Part shown: positions 1-10,679 of the stretch, piece after piece
How the letters are laid out: each line of letters opens with the position of its first letter
Position numbering within the stretch: position 1 is the first letter of the stretch
DNA from: Sphagnum compactum
Taxonomy: Eukaryota; Bryophyta; Sphagnopsida; Sphagnales
Reading direction: 5' to 3'
Length of the DNA: 64,000 nt
Assembly: GCA_965153455.1 (NCBI GenBank)
Contig: OZ234493.1
Span: 13,940,213-14,004,212, forward strand
Notes under the pieces: generated by a model
Told to the model about the DNA's origin: nothing
Seen by the model: only the letters and a program-made list of their open reading frames with translations
Databases searched by the model: none
Made by a program: the position numbers and the translations under genes

Positions 1-2254
1 TAAAAATTCAAAGTGTTTACCATGCTTGATCTTTCAGCATGGTAATCTTGTGACCTAAAGACAAAGTATCCCAATATAGATCTAATATCCAAATCACCTT
101 CAAAAGGCCCAATCACACATCAAAAGGAATTATATAAATCCATGTCCAAACCTTAAAAGTTAATTCTAACTATGATATGAATGTTGCCTATTTCCCTTTT
201 ATGTCAATTCAATGGCACTTTTAAGCAACAATGTAGATGGACAACCCCCTTGCAAATGGTTGTAACAAGATATAGAAAAGACAATTAAATGTTTGATATG
301 CATTGCTCATCACAACTTGCAACCCACAATTGAACTACCCACAATTTTTGTTACTTAATGGGTGGCTAAATAAAGGTCTTGAACACAATGCCATAGATTC
401 TTAAAATTTACATTATTGTTTTGAGGTTGCCATATATACATAAGACAATAGAAATTATAAAAACATTTGAATAAATATGTTATAATGATATTATTAGTAT
501 TTTTTAAGCATCTATTATTATTCTATGTTGAAATGTTTAAAGTGCTAGTAAGAAGACATAAGGTGACAAAAACTTTCAAATGATTAATACCAAATGTTAT
601 CAAAGCAACTTCCAATGGTTAGTACAATTTAAAACCCCGTTTTCAAATTCAAATTTATGTCCACATCTCATTCAAATAGGTTAAGCATTTACCTTGAAAT
701 CTAATTTGTCGATACAAAAGATATGGGTAAAACCAATGGTTGAACTTTTGGCTCAATTCATTCTAAAGCACACAAGTTGTTGCATGGTTCAACAAAATAA
801 TTCAAATTTAAATATTTACAAGAATGTGAATTCGACTAAATCAAGAAATAATTGTTTGATATTTCATGTCCAAACTATAAATAGCTTGTGGGTATCCTTT
901 TTGAACAATTCAATGTGACAAATCAACAGTTCAAAATGCAAAATGTCTTGTTTGCTTGACAAAAATTACAAATTTTTATTTTCAATCTTTTTTGGTTAAA
1001 ATGTGAGCTAGTCAAGTGCATTGTGTGAGAACAATTTCAAAAACAATTTAATAAATGGCACTAAAGTTATGAATTCCCCTTTCCACAATGCACCCATTAG
1101 CTCTTGTATAATATGGTTCAACAATAAGGTGTCTAATAAAAATAAAATTGGTCATTTATGTTTAGCAACAAAAATAAAAATATTTAGTAACTCGACATTA
1201 GCCTAAATAATGAAGCTAGTGTGCTCGAAAGTTTCCAAAATTGGCAATTCCAAAAAGTTCATCCACAAGTCTTTTTAGTCATCAATAGTGTGGTCATTAG
1301 GGACAAGGGGCCGGTTAACACAAAAAATTTGTGGATCGTTAAACCTTGAGGTAAATAATAGATTGGGTTGCTTTTGTTATAGCAATTAAAAATTTTGCAC
1401 AAGCAAAAAGGGAATAAACATAATTTAATTGGCAACTTCATATCATTTTTCTTCTTTCCTCAATTTTATTGAGTCCTACACCAAGTTTGAATTAGAATCC
1501 ATGTGATGCAAATTCATTAAGGCAATTTCCACATGGAATTATCTAGTAAAACAACATATAAAAACATATTATGCAAAAAGCTTTCTATACTAGCTCAATT
1601 TTAAATATTTGCACGATTTCATAATTTGAGCTTTGCATTGCTACGCACTACTAGCGATGATCAATTATTTATTTTATTTTTCTTATGTTTTCATATGATT
1701 TTCAATAATTCATCATTATTTATGTCAATGACAAATTTTAATAAAAATAAATATACATTTCATGGATATGAAAAGACATATTTTAATTTGTTTTTTTTTT
1801 TAATATCCATGTTGGTGGATAGGGAAAAAGAGTGAGGTGGTTATATAATGGAGATAGTTATTACGAAAGAAATGTAGTTAGGGTTGAAAATGAGGTAGTT
1901 ATTTTCGACAAAAAACCCCATATAACAGTTTTGATTATTTATCACTGAAATTAATATGTAAATGTTATATTAATCACATTGTTCACCAAAAGGGGGGAAA
2001 AATAAATAAATAAATAAAATGTATCCAAATTTTAAACATTTAAATGCACAAGGTTCAACTTTGTGATATCATGATTTGTTGGATTTTGAATGGTTCTTAT
2101 TGTGTTCCCACAAAGTTCTCAATGTGTTCACATCATGTTCTCAATGTGTTCCCATCAAGTTTCAAAACCTGTTCCCATCGAGTTCCCATTCTGTTTCCGT
2201 AGAGGGGGGAAAAGAAAAAGGGGAGTAGTCTTTGGCGTCACACAACTCGGGAGC
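1..2254. other. AT-rich intergenic DNA, no gene seen
   Basis: The stretch is strongly AT-rich. Its open frames are short, low in complexity and unlike any family I know. I see no splice-site-bounded exon, no transposon terminus and no RNA gene before the tRNA at its right edge. Confidence 0.6.
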
Positions 2255-2327
2255 TTCCGTTGCCGGGACTCGAACCCGGGTCGCTCGGGTGAGAGCCGAG
2301 TATCCTAACCATCTAGACTACAACGGA
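2255..2327 (-). tRNA. tRNA-Glu (anticodon CTC)
   Basis: Read on the minus strand, a 7-bp acceptor stem TCCGTTG/CAACGGA closes the cloverleaf, followed by discriminator A at 2255. The anticodon stem CTCGG/CCGAG holds loop CTCTCAC, giving anticodon CTC (plus-strand 2291-2293), which decodes GAG. The T arm contains GGTTCGAGTCC, a perfect B box, and the D arm contains the A box. There is no intron, and CCA is not encoded, as expected for a eukaryotic nuclear tRNA. A T-run on the minus strand about 30 nt past the 3' end (around 2217-2221) could terminate Pol III. The length of 73 nt is normal. Confidence 0.96.
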
Positions 2328-2802
2328 TGACAGGAAATGAGCTGAGAATAAACTACTTGCTTCTTTTACTAGTCATTTTGTCAGGGTTTAGGGTTTACGC
2401 CAGGCTGCAACTGAGATGGAGCTACTACTGCAATAGTGACTCTTTTAGAGGAGAAAATGAACTTTGCAAGCTCTGGTTTTGCATGTCATGATCCATGTGA
2501 CATCCAAATCATGAGCCTTTCTTTACCACAGCAGAGGCACACTAAACATGATGGTCACAATTTATCGTATTCAGATTCTTTTAATATTATATTGATTATA
2601 TAAACATGTTTACACAACTTGACATCAAAAGGATTCGTTCACTAGCATTTGCTGTATTGCTTTGAAAACTGCTGAGAAAGCCTCTCCATCATAAGGTAAT
2701 TGGATATTTAGCAACATAAATTAAGAGTTAAGCTGAAGTTTCAAAATGCAAAATTTGTAGAGTTGGTTGGGTGCAAACATGGGTTCCACGAACTGCATTC
2801 TT
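2328..2802. other. Intergenic, nothing recognised
   Basis: This is unique-looking spacer between the tRNA gene and the first tandem duplication. I see no coding or RNA signal. Confidence 0.5.
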
Positions 2803-3232
2803 CTCTGTTTCATCCATGCTGGGCAACAAACCAAGCCAATTGGCTCAGATTTGGAGGATGTCCTTTGCTATTGTCTAAGGTTCCTCAATCATGTACTCAA
2901 TGGACCGAGATTTTGTCCATGGGGTCAGAATGCTCATCTTATGCTGGAGGAAAGAAGCAATAATATTCCCTTTTTTCTTCCAAGTGAGTTCCATGAGCAA
3001 ATCCCCTAGTGCTAAAACTAGCTCTGTTTCATCCATGCTCTGCTACAATCCAAGCCAATTGGCTCTGATTAGGAGGACCTTCCCTGTCTAAGGTTCCACA
3101 ATCATGTACTCAATGGACTGCCATTTCGCCCATGGGGTCACACAGAATCCTCATCTTGTGCTGAAGGAAAGAAGCAGCAACATTCCCTTTTTTCTTCCAA
3201 GTGAATTCCATGAGCAAATCCCTCGGTGCTAG
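2803..3232. repeat. Tandem duplication, two ~215-bp copies
   Basis: Copy 1 (2803-3021) and copy 2 (3022-3232) both begin CTCTGTTTCATCCATGCT and share AAGCCAATTGGCTC, ATCATGTACTCAATGGA, CCATGGGGTCA and CCATGAGCAAATCCC in the same order. They have diverged by many substitutions and small indels, so the event is old. The block lies downstream of the minus-strand maturase-like gene. I find no reading frame conserved between the copies. Confidence 0.85.
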
Positions 3233-3502
3233 ACTTCCTTCTTTCTGCCTGAAGTAGACGATACTCAGGGTGGGGTGATCCAGAGCCTTGTAAGAGGTCT
3301 TGCTGTCAGCGTCAGAAGAGAACCCTGTTTCAGGTCCATCTGAAAACCCTAATCCATTCCTCTTGCTTCTGGAGATTTAGTGTAGGAAATGTATGGGGCT
3401 AAGAAGGCAGGAGGTTTATCAGCTCAACCATCAATCCCATGAACTCAGGGCAGTCGCAGCATGAAATGCTCAACGCAGACACCTCATGTTGATAACTGAG
3501 AT

Positions 3503-3789
3503 CTCATCAGCCATAATACCAGTTAGATTCCCCGCTTCACAATCTCTGAAGGTTGACAACAAGTACCTTCCAAGAGGGTCAAAAAAACGTGGCCTTGGCC
3601 AAGCTGCTTAAACCCTAAACCCCTCCCTGTTGTTCCTGACTCAGTTCTCATTCAGCCAAAATACCAGTTAAATTTCCCACTTCACAGACTCAGGAGCTTG
3701 AAAACAAAGCACTTTCCAAGAGTGTCAAAAAACATGGGCTTGGCCAAGCTGCATGAACCCTAAACCTTCCCTGTTGTTCCTAACCCAGT
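3503..3789. repeat. Second tandem duplication, two ~143-bp copies
   Basis: Copy A (about 3503-3645) and copy B (about 3646-3789) share AATACCAGTTA, CACTTCACA or its variant, CCTTGGCCAAGCTGC, AACCCTAAAC and CCCTGTTGTTCCT in the same order. Copy B ends about 17 bp before the stop codon of the maturase-like gene, so both copies lie in its likely 3' untranslated or downstream region. Confidence 0.85.
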
Positions 3790-3806
3790 CATCATCATTC
3801 TGCTTG

Positions 3807-4796
3807 CTATCTCCACTCTCGCTTGCTCCTCTCAAAAGCTTGCTGCAGAATAGAAACTTCACAGTAACGTCGGTCTCTAGTGTTGAACTTCCCTGTGGTT
3901 TTCAAAGAAGTAGGATAGTACAGAGATGTGACCTCTTTGCCGTGTTCAGAGATCCGCAGATAGGGTCCGAATCTTTTGAAAGCAGCCGCCGCTGATCGCA
4001 TGCTATGCTTCCTTGCCAATGTGAGAGCACAAGACTTTCTGTAGATGGAGGTCACCTTCCACAGCGACGAGCGCTTGTTCACAAATGCGTAGTAGTCCAC
4101 GATGCTGCGTATGATGCACGAGAAGTGATTCACAATGACTCTGTCCTCTGCTGCAGAATACTTCGGCTGCGAAGTCGCTCGAGCCAACCCAATTGCGTTC
4201 TTCTTCGCATATCCTCTTTCCACAGCTTCCGCGATCAGATCCCTAACGGGTGCCAGTAGTCGCGGCTTCGACATGGAATACAGTCTGCTCTTTCTGCTGC
4301 TGTTGCCAACTCTTTTGTTGCGCCTCACTTCCACTTCGCCATCGCCGTCGTCTTCGTCTTCTTCAAAACCCTCCTCCTCATCTTCTTCCTCTTCATCTTC
4401 ACTAAGGTGGGTGTCAGCCTGAGCCTCCACAGGCGCAACTAAATTTCTTCTTCCTCGAGACAATCGAAGCTCCCTGGAGTCCATGAGCTGTGTTCTAGTA
4501 GAGAACATTCGTGTGCGAGTCAGCAATCTCTGGGAAAACTCTCCTCCCACTTCTTCTTCTGCGATCCATTTGGAGGCAGTAGCCAGGGGGAATGCTGCTC
4601 TTCTTCTAGTAGCGGCGGCTGCAGCATTCGACGACACCCTCCTCATCTCCTCCTGTGCCGTTGTCAAATGAAAACGACAACAAGAAGACCACATGAAATC
4701 CGAGCAAGCTTCCGACAACTGATTCTTCTTCTTCCTCACACACCTTCCTGCCGCAGTCTGCAGCAATCGACTACCAAAAGAGGACCAAGGATTCAT
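3807..4796 (-). CDS. Nuclear-encoded mitochondrial-type group II intron maturase, domain X only
   Basis: The single exon encodes 329 residues and ends in TAG. The open frame extends upstream to 4931 without an ATG and is closed by TAA just beyond, so I start at the first in-frame ATG (4794-4796). Residues 1-30 are rich in R, K, S, L and A with no acidic residue before E29, like a mitochondrial presequence. Residues 131-157 are a very acidic linker (SEDEEEEDEEEGFEEDEDD). Residues about 178-305 match maturase domain X: LLAPVRDLI, then IVNHFSCIIRSIVDYYAFVN, then KSCALTLARKHSMRSAAAAF and a FGPYLRI/TSLYYPTSLKTTG tail. Domain X binds intron RNA and helps it splice. The usual reverse-transcriptase domain is absent, so this resembles the C-terminal part of a mitochondrial intron ORF (matR or another lineage) moved to the nucleus. 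Mitochondrial splicing of one or more introns is inferred. GC content is clearly higher than in the flanks. It is head-to-head with GIF. Confidence 0.78.
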   Translation of the reverse strand: MNPWSSFGSRLLQTAAGRCVRKKKNQLSEACSDFMWSSCCRFHLTTAQEEMRRVSSNAAAAATRRRAAFPLATASKWIAEEEVGGEFSQRLLTRTRMFSTRTQLMDSRELRLSRGRRNLVAPVEAQADTHLSEDEEEEDEEEGFEEDEDDGDGEVEVRRNKRVGNSSRKSRLYSMSKPRLLAPVRDLIAEAVERGYAKKNAIGLARATSQPKYSAAEDRVIVNHFSCIIRSIVDYYAFVNKRSSLWKVTSIYRKSCALTLARKHSMRSAAAAFKRFGPYLRISEHGKEVTSLYYPTSLKTTGKFNTRDRRYCEVSILQQAFERSKREWR

Positions 4797-5208
4797 GACA
4801 TCAGACAAAAGAAAATCCCGCACTTGCTTGCTGCCCCTCGTCGTGGTGCACGAGCAGCAGCGACAGCTCCTACGAGCCTGAGCTCTCCATTTTCTAGCGG
4901 ATGCGAGCAAGCTCTTGCAGCGCAGCAGCACCTCCTGTTAGGGTTTTGTGAGCGTTGCTGCTGTTGTCGCGCGCGTACTTTGCGCCTCTAGACTGACAAA
5001 ACCCTAACACTTTTGATCTCTGGTCGGGTTTCCACCCGTCTTCTCGCTCGCCCCAACTGAAGAGACATACATTCATTGTTGCTCACCTTCATTTGCGGAT
5101 TTACTGTTGTGGGTACTGAGCAGAATTTCTCGAGACTGAAGCTCGAATGTTGTGAGGATTGCTGAAGGAGAGGGAGAGACAGAGACAAAAAGAAGGAGAG
5201 AGACTGAG
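4797..5208. promoter_or_regulatory. Shared divergent promoter with two telo-box-like motifs
   Basis: Only 412 bp separate the ATGs of the minus-strand maturase-like gene and plus-strand GIF, so both transcripts start within it or beside it. A telo-box core, AAACCCTAA, appears once in each orientation: on the minus strand near 4937-4945 (plus-strand TTAGGGTTTTG) and on the plus strand near 5003-5012 (AAAACCCTAAC). In plants telo-boxes sit near start sites of genes active in dividing cells. A purine-rich GAGAGA leader precedes the GIF start. I see no clear TATA box. Confidence 0.6.
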
Positions 5209-7082
5209 ATGATGCAGCAGCAAATGGCAGCTTATGCTAGCACCACTATCAGCACCGAGCTAATACAGAAGGTACGCTCAAGCTCCCGGTGCAGACCCAA
5301 GGACCATCTTCTTCCATCATGTACTGCACTCTCTCTCTCTCTCTCTCTCTCTGAGTTGTTTCCAGTACTGTCCGATGAAGATTCAAAGCTGCTTTTGCCT
5401 TTCTCTTTGTATGTGTGGAGTTCATTCTGCACTTTACTGGAAACCGGGCTACACACACACACGCAGAGACAGAGACAGACAGATTCCTGCAGAGGAGATC
5501 ATCTCTGCCTTGTAGGAAAACCCTATTCAACAAACAATTTGCAATCTGTGTTCTTTGATAAAACAAGCTTGCTGTTGCCTAACTGTGCTTGCAAAACAAT
5601 GTAGTTGTCTTCTCTGGGGGCAGCAGGGGTTTATGAGTGGAGGGGTTTCTGTGTAACATTGCTAACTTTTTTGCCGAGAATCTCTGGGTGCAAGAGAATT
5701 CTGCAAGGGATGTTGACTGAAAAATCCTTCATCTCCACAATTGTTTATGATAACTCTCTTGCTGCTGAGAGAGCTCTGGAGCTTTGTTTTTCGTTTTTTT
5801 TTGTTTTTCTTTCCAGCCTTGCTTGATAATGGACTATCTGATAATGATGCTATCCTTCTATTCACAATTCTCAAGGCTACTCAGTTATGGTTGTGCAAAA
5901 AGATGTGAGAGATATCTATCACACAGCGATTGAGCTCTTGCACTGGAACTCTAAACCCTGGATGCAATATTAGAGATGTGTACCTGGGCTGCCCTGCTTG
6001 CCTAGTGTATCTGCTCGACCCCACTAATGTCATGACTGATTTGATGTGGAAGAGGGGCTGCGGATTGTGCAGTATTTGGATGAGAACAAGCAGCTTATTC
6101 TTGCTATTCTCGACAACCAAAACCTTGGAAAGCTCAATGAATGTGCAACGTAAGTGGAATGGTGTACCAGCTTTTTTTTTTCAAGTATCTACTATCTTTT
6201 CTTTTGACACAGAGCTGTCTCCTGGGATTTGTATGCGTCTGGAAATGAGGTAGTAATCTTATCAAGTGTTATGATCTGAGCTTATCCTGTGTTGGTGGGG
6301 CTGTGCAGTTACCAAGCCAAGCTGCAGCAGAATCTCATGTATCTGGCAGCCATAGCTGATGCGCAGCCACAAGCAGTCCAGAGTTCGCCTCAGGTACTTC
6401 TCTGTAAAAGGGAACACTGACTGACATTCATGACAGTAATCTGAATTTTTCTTCAAGTCCTCCATGTAAATTTGGAGTGCAAAAGAAGGGTGTATTGATT
6501 CATTCTTCCATTTAGACAAGCATTCTCAGCCAATATATGCAAGTGTTGACATGATGCATATGCCTCATGTGGATTCCAATATCTCAAATTCTGCCAAATT
6601 TGTAGTCAATTCACTTTTTCATTTCTCCCAAGTCATTAAGCTTGACTAACTGATGTTGAAAGTGAGCCACACAGGCTGCCCCAACACCATCAATGCAACA
6701 ACAATACCTGCAGCAGCAGCAACTCATGATGAGCCAAAGGACACCAATCCCACAATATCTGCAACAAAGCCAACAGGTCTCACCGCACATGTCACAGCAT
6801 TCCTATCATAGCCAACAAGGAATAGTGTCTGGTGGGGGTGCAGGAGGCCATTTGATGTCCAATGATGGAGCCACAGGGCCTGGTAATGGCACTCAGTCCA
6901 TGGGTGGATTACCAGAATATGGAAAATTGCCTGGATCTAGGGATGGGGGGAACCAGACAATGGGCATAATAGGAGGGGTTGCAGGGTCATCACCACTCAG
7001 CCATCCTGGAAAAGATGGAGGATCTGTGCAGGGTGGGGATGAATCAGAGGTCTCATATTTGAAGGGCTCTGAAGAGGATTGA
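5209..7082 (+). CDS. GIF: GRF-interacting factor (ANGUSTIFOLIA3/SS18-type transcription coactivator)
   Basis: Four coding exons, 5209-5271, 6073-6149, 6309-6393 and 6675-7082, join with GT/AG introns into 210 codons plus TGA, the same length as Arabidopsis AN3/GIF1. Residues about 15-68 form the SNH (SSXT) domain, with YLDENKQLILAILDNQNLGK and YQAKLQQNLMYLAAIADAQP clearly readable; it binds GRF transcription factors. The rest is Q/M-rich (about 82-115), then G/S-rich, ending YLKGSEED like plant GIFs. The protein is nuclear, has no DNA-binding domain and bridges GRFs to SWI/SNF remodelling in proliferating tissue. The start is the first of two adjacent ATGs (MMQQQM). Exon 1 is only 21 codons and intron 1 is 801 nt with microsatellites. 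I did not separate GIF1 from its paralogues. Confidence 0.93.
5329..5352. repeat. (CT)12 microsatellite in GIF intron 1
   Basis: An uninterrupted CT dinucleotide run lies about 60 nt after the exon 1 donor. A short AC run followed by GAGACAGAGACAGACAG lies further down the same intron (about 5450-5482). The GA/CT tract could bind BBR/BPC factors, but that is inference. Confidence 0.9.
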
Positions 7083-9525
7083 CAGTGAGTTGTAAATTTT
7101 TATGATTGTGCAAATTGCCTGTTTGTTGCTTTTTTTCCTGCCATTTTCCATACGGCTTTGCTGCTGCAAACCCTGGTGATTCTAATTGGTGGCTGGAGTT
7201 TTGTGGGTCATCAAAGCATGTTGTTTTCAAGTTTCGGGTCAGCCTCAAAGTAGAGGTGCAAATGTGAACAACCCTCTTTCAGGCTAAAACTGAGATATCT
7301 GAGTCTGAAGGCCATATCTCCAATCCAGTTTCACTACCATTCAGTGCTGGAGCTTCAGTCCCTGGCTCCTAACCAAAGTTTGATGAGAAGCTTAGCCTTT
7401 GGTTGGAGGCATTTGTTACATATCTGCAGCTGCACTTAATGCTATTCTACCATTCTTGTGGTATGTACAACTCCTTTTCGATGAGTTTTTGTCTTGAGCT
7501 AGATCTGATGCAAAGTTTCTGCTCATGAAGTTTCTACATTTTTAAGTACATGCCAAATTCACAGTACTAGTTATACTATGACTCTCCTAAACTGCAAAGA
7601 TTAACAACACTAGCTGATAAGCATATTTAATCTCGCTAGAGGTACATGGTGACTCTTGAGTCACTCTCCTTAATAGTGTTTTTAAGGTGACTACAACATG
7701 AGGTTGGAAAATTTATTCATACACTTGGTACCTTCATCCATGGGTGTATTTTAAGCTTTGAATTTTCTATATTTAATCTAGCATTGAACACGGTGAAAGA
7801 TGATGCATATTTGTGTAGTGGATGACCATCGGCAGGCCCAAGTTTGCTAGCTTGCCAATTGTGAAACTAATGTGGACATGGCCTTTATTGTGCATGGAAA
7901 ACACGGAGAACATTGTTGCTCACACGCATGCATGCTCTCCACGAGTTGTTGAGAACCCTATCTTTATATCAACCCTATTTTGTAATGATGCATGTCAAGG
8001 AAGGATGTGGGTTTTTGGTTCATGGCAATAATGTACACTTGATAGAAATGAATAACCCTTCATTTCTTGCATGTTTCCAACCATGTGGGATGTGCTCAAA
8101 TTTCCTTACTTTATATCTAAAAATGATGATATAATGAACTTGGAAATCTTGATATCTACAACCAAGATATCAAATGCATTGCAAAAGTGATCCAACCTCT
8201 CCTTTTTTGCTTGGGAGAGAATACAATAATTGTATCTTGTCATTAGAGTTACCTGTGAAGTCACCCTGTCTTCGCCCTCTCTTTCACCCCTTATTTCCTC
8301 TTTCAAGTGGTATTTGCAAAGTAAGAATTTTTTTAAAAATCTCAGTATGAAATGTTGGAACTTAGCATGCACAAGGTTCCGGAGTAATTATAGTAGTTGT
8401 ACAGGTAGGAGCAATGGAAATGTATGTAGCAGCAGTGGAAGCGCTTAGGAATAGGAAAGAAAGGATGAAACTCAGTTTGTGTCTTAGTTATTTTGTTTTT
8501 GTAAAATTTTGGTCCCCAGTTATGTGTTTGATGCCCTATTATGCTGAAAATGGCTTTTCTCGCCCCTTAATTGTGCGACTTTATGGATAATTCTATTGAA
8601 GCAATTAAATTCGCAAAATTTGCACAACTTTTTTTGCCTTTGGGATATTGGTGGTATTGTGATATTTTGTGTGTCATTTTTATAATAAGCATTTGTGTTG
8701 GTGTCCAAGTGACATCAAGGCCAAAAGTAGTTCACACATTGTCAATTTTTGATTTTCTTTTGACTAATAACTTTAATTTTGAGGTGGATTGTTTGTAAAT
8801 AAGTTTGCTACCTTCAAGTTGATAGCCTAATGGCTAGTATTCATGACAAACCTTGCAAATGATTGTTATTCTAATTTTTCATGTTAAAATGTTACTCATC
8901 AACATAATAACCTATTTGACAATATAAGATGTTCACCAAGGGTTTTTTTGGTGAAATTTTGCATCCTAGTGACCAAAACACAACTAGTGATATTCATACA
9001 AAGAATTTTATTGGGATAAATGTCCCAAAGTTGCCATATTTCGAGGGTTTTTTCTTTATGAAATCACCAAATTTAGACAACAAGTTCCAACATGTTGGCA
9101 AAATATAGTAGGATTCCTAAAATTTTCTATTTAACCTATAACCAAATTTGGCCAAGTCCTCTTATGCAGATTGATTGCTAGCCAACCTACCTCACAAAAA
9201 AAACAGGTTGTGAATCACTTCATCACAAACTTGCCCCCTACAAGATTTAGTGCTTTTATAACACTTTAATAATGTGTTCAAGATTAAGTGTTAATTAAGT
9301 GTTGATACAATCATTAATATGATGTTATGATTGCATTGTAACACATTTTGATAATCAAACATTATATTACAATGTCATAATAATATTATGTCAATAATTT
9401 TTAACATTTAACTAACACTTAATTTTGAACACATTGTTAAAATGTTGTAAAGGCATAAATACATGGAAGGGGCAAGTTTGTGATGCATAGTGTAGTCAAT
9501 GGGTCATGCAAAGTTGTAAGGAACT
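7083..9525. other. GIF 3' flank and AT-rich spacer
   Basis: The first few hundred bases after the TGA are less AT-rich and probably include the GIF 3' untranslated region. From about 7500 the sequence becomes AT-rich. I find no exon with family similarity. Confidence 0.5.
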
Positions 9526-9541
9526 AAATTTGAAGAAGAAA

Positions 9542-9735
9542 GCCCCTAGGGTGATGGCTCACTGGTATAGCCTTTTCTGGGACCCTGAGCATTAAAAAGT
9601 CTTGGGTTCAAACCCAGTGGCGTGCAAGTGAAATTCTTGTTGGCCCTTTGCCATTGGGCCTAACTTGGGGTCTTCGCCAACAACTTGTCAGTCAAGTCTG
9701 CTATTGTGTGCCAAAAAATTAAAAAAAATTAAATT
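9542..9735 (+). mobile_element. tRNA-derived SINE with 16-bp target-site duplication
   Basis: A Pol III head carries an A box (TGGCTCACTGGT, about 9554-9565) and a B box (GGTTCAAACCC, about 9606-9616) at tRNA-like spacing. An unrelated body containing GGGCCTAACTTGGGGTC follows, and the element ends in an A-rich AAAAAATTAAAAAAAATTAA tail. The flanks AAATTTGAAGAAGAAA (9526-9541) and AAATTTGAAATAGAAA (9736-9751) match at 14 of 16 positions, as expected for target-primed insertion. It has no coding capacity and would need a LINE partner. Confidence 0.85.
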
Positions 9736-9920
9736 AAATTTGAAATAGAAATATTAAATAACCATTTCCCCCCTCCTTCTTTACAATGGTTATAAATTTT
9801 GCAACTTTGTAAATGAAACAACATTACCTTCAAAGGTGAAAATAGATTTGTTACTAATTAATAGAAAAAAATTCAATCCTTCAAATTTTTCATATATTAC
9901 AAAGACGGCAATGGTCAATT

Positions 9921-10002
9921 CTTTTAAATCCTCACAACTCTTCAAATGTGACTAATTAATCTCACTAATCAATTTCATTAAAGGTTAATGCATTGTCTAA
10001 TA
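9921..10002 (-). repeat. 3' LTR remnant of the Copia element
   Basis: The plus-strand text CTCTTCAAATGTGACTAATT with the following TTAATCTCACTA and GCATTGTCTAATA matches the distal part of the other LTR (13295-13344) with substitutions and a small insertion. The outer part of this LTR is not recognisable, so the left boundary is approximate. Confidence 0.75.
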
Positions 10003-10089
10003 TTCCTCCTTAATGAAAACTAAGATTAAAACAAACTAATATTTGTTTATTTCCCCTCTTTCAATCGAAAGGGTTGTGACATCAAACAT

Positions 10090-10177
10090 GTCACAACAAT
10101 AACAAATCTTTAAGCTTAGGAAAAACCTTGGTCGTCACAACAATAACAAATCTTTAAGCTTAGGAAAAACCTTCGTC
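10090..10177. repeat. Near-perfect 44-bp tandem duplication
   Basis: Two adjacent 44-bp units (10090-10133 and 10134-10177) start GTCACAACAATAACAAATC and contain TTTAAGCTTAGGAAAAACC; I see one difference between them (CCTTGGTC against CCTTCGTC). The near identity inside an old Copia relic shows the duplication is much younger than the element. Confidence 0.95.
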
Positions 10178-10679
10178 GAGACATCTACAAACATGGATTC
10201 AATAAAAATATAACCCCAAGACAATAATTTAGTTTCAACTTGCTTGTGCAAATAATGATATCAAATTTCAATGTTTGGAATGATCATGAAATTTTGGATC
10301 TTTGAACAAGGCAATACAAGATCAATTGTCACAAAATATCATTATAGGTAAGGGCTATGAGTAACAAAGGTCATCAAGAAGTTGATGTAACCAAGTGGGT
10401 CAAAATGAGTTACAAGGAGCCACAAGTGTTACTTTACATTAGCAATGCCTATCTTTTTTCCCCAAAATAACTTTTTCATATGAATGATTTTTTGAATGAT
10501 TTTTTTTGCAACTTGTTATGAAAAATGATTAGAATTGCCCCAATAAGTCAATTTATTTTTCTTAATCATTTCTTAATAAATATTAATTTGTAAAAATGTA
10601 CAAACTCCTTGCAAATTCTATGTTTCGTCTTGAAAAATGATGCTAATTTGAAATCATACCAAAAACTTTAATTGGAAAG

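Noticed and set aside
4797-4931. Longer maturase-like protein starting at 4931
   Set aside because: The upstream extension of the frame begins with GTG and has no ATG before the in-frame TAA. A cytosolic plant mRNA would normally start at the first ATG, 4796.
4005-4991. Plus-strand frames opposite the maturase-like gene
   Set aside because: They are shadows: their serine-, leucine- and alanine-rich composition is the complement of the acidic and Arg-rich minus-strand protein, and they show no domain.
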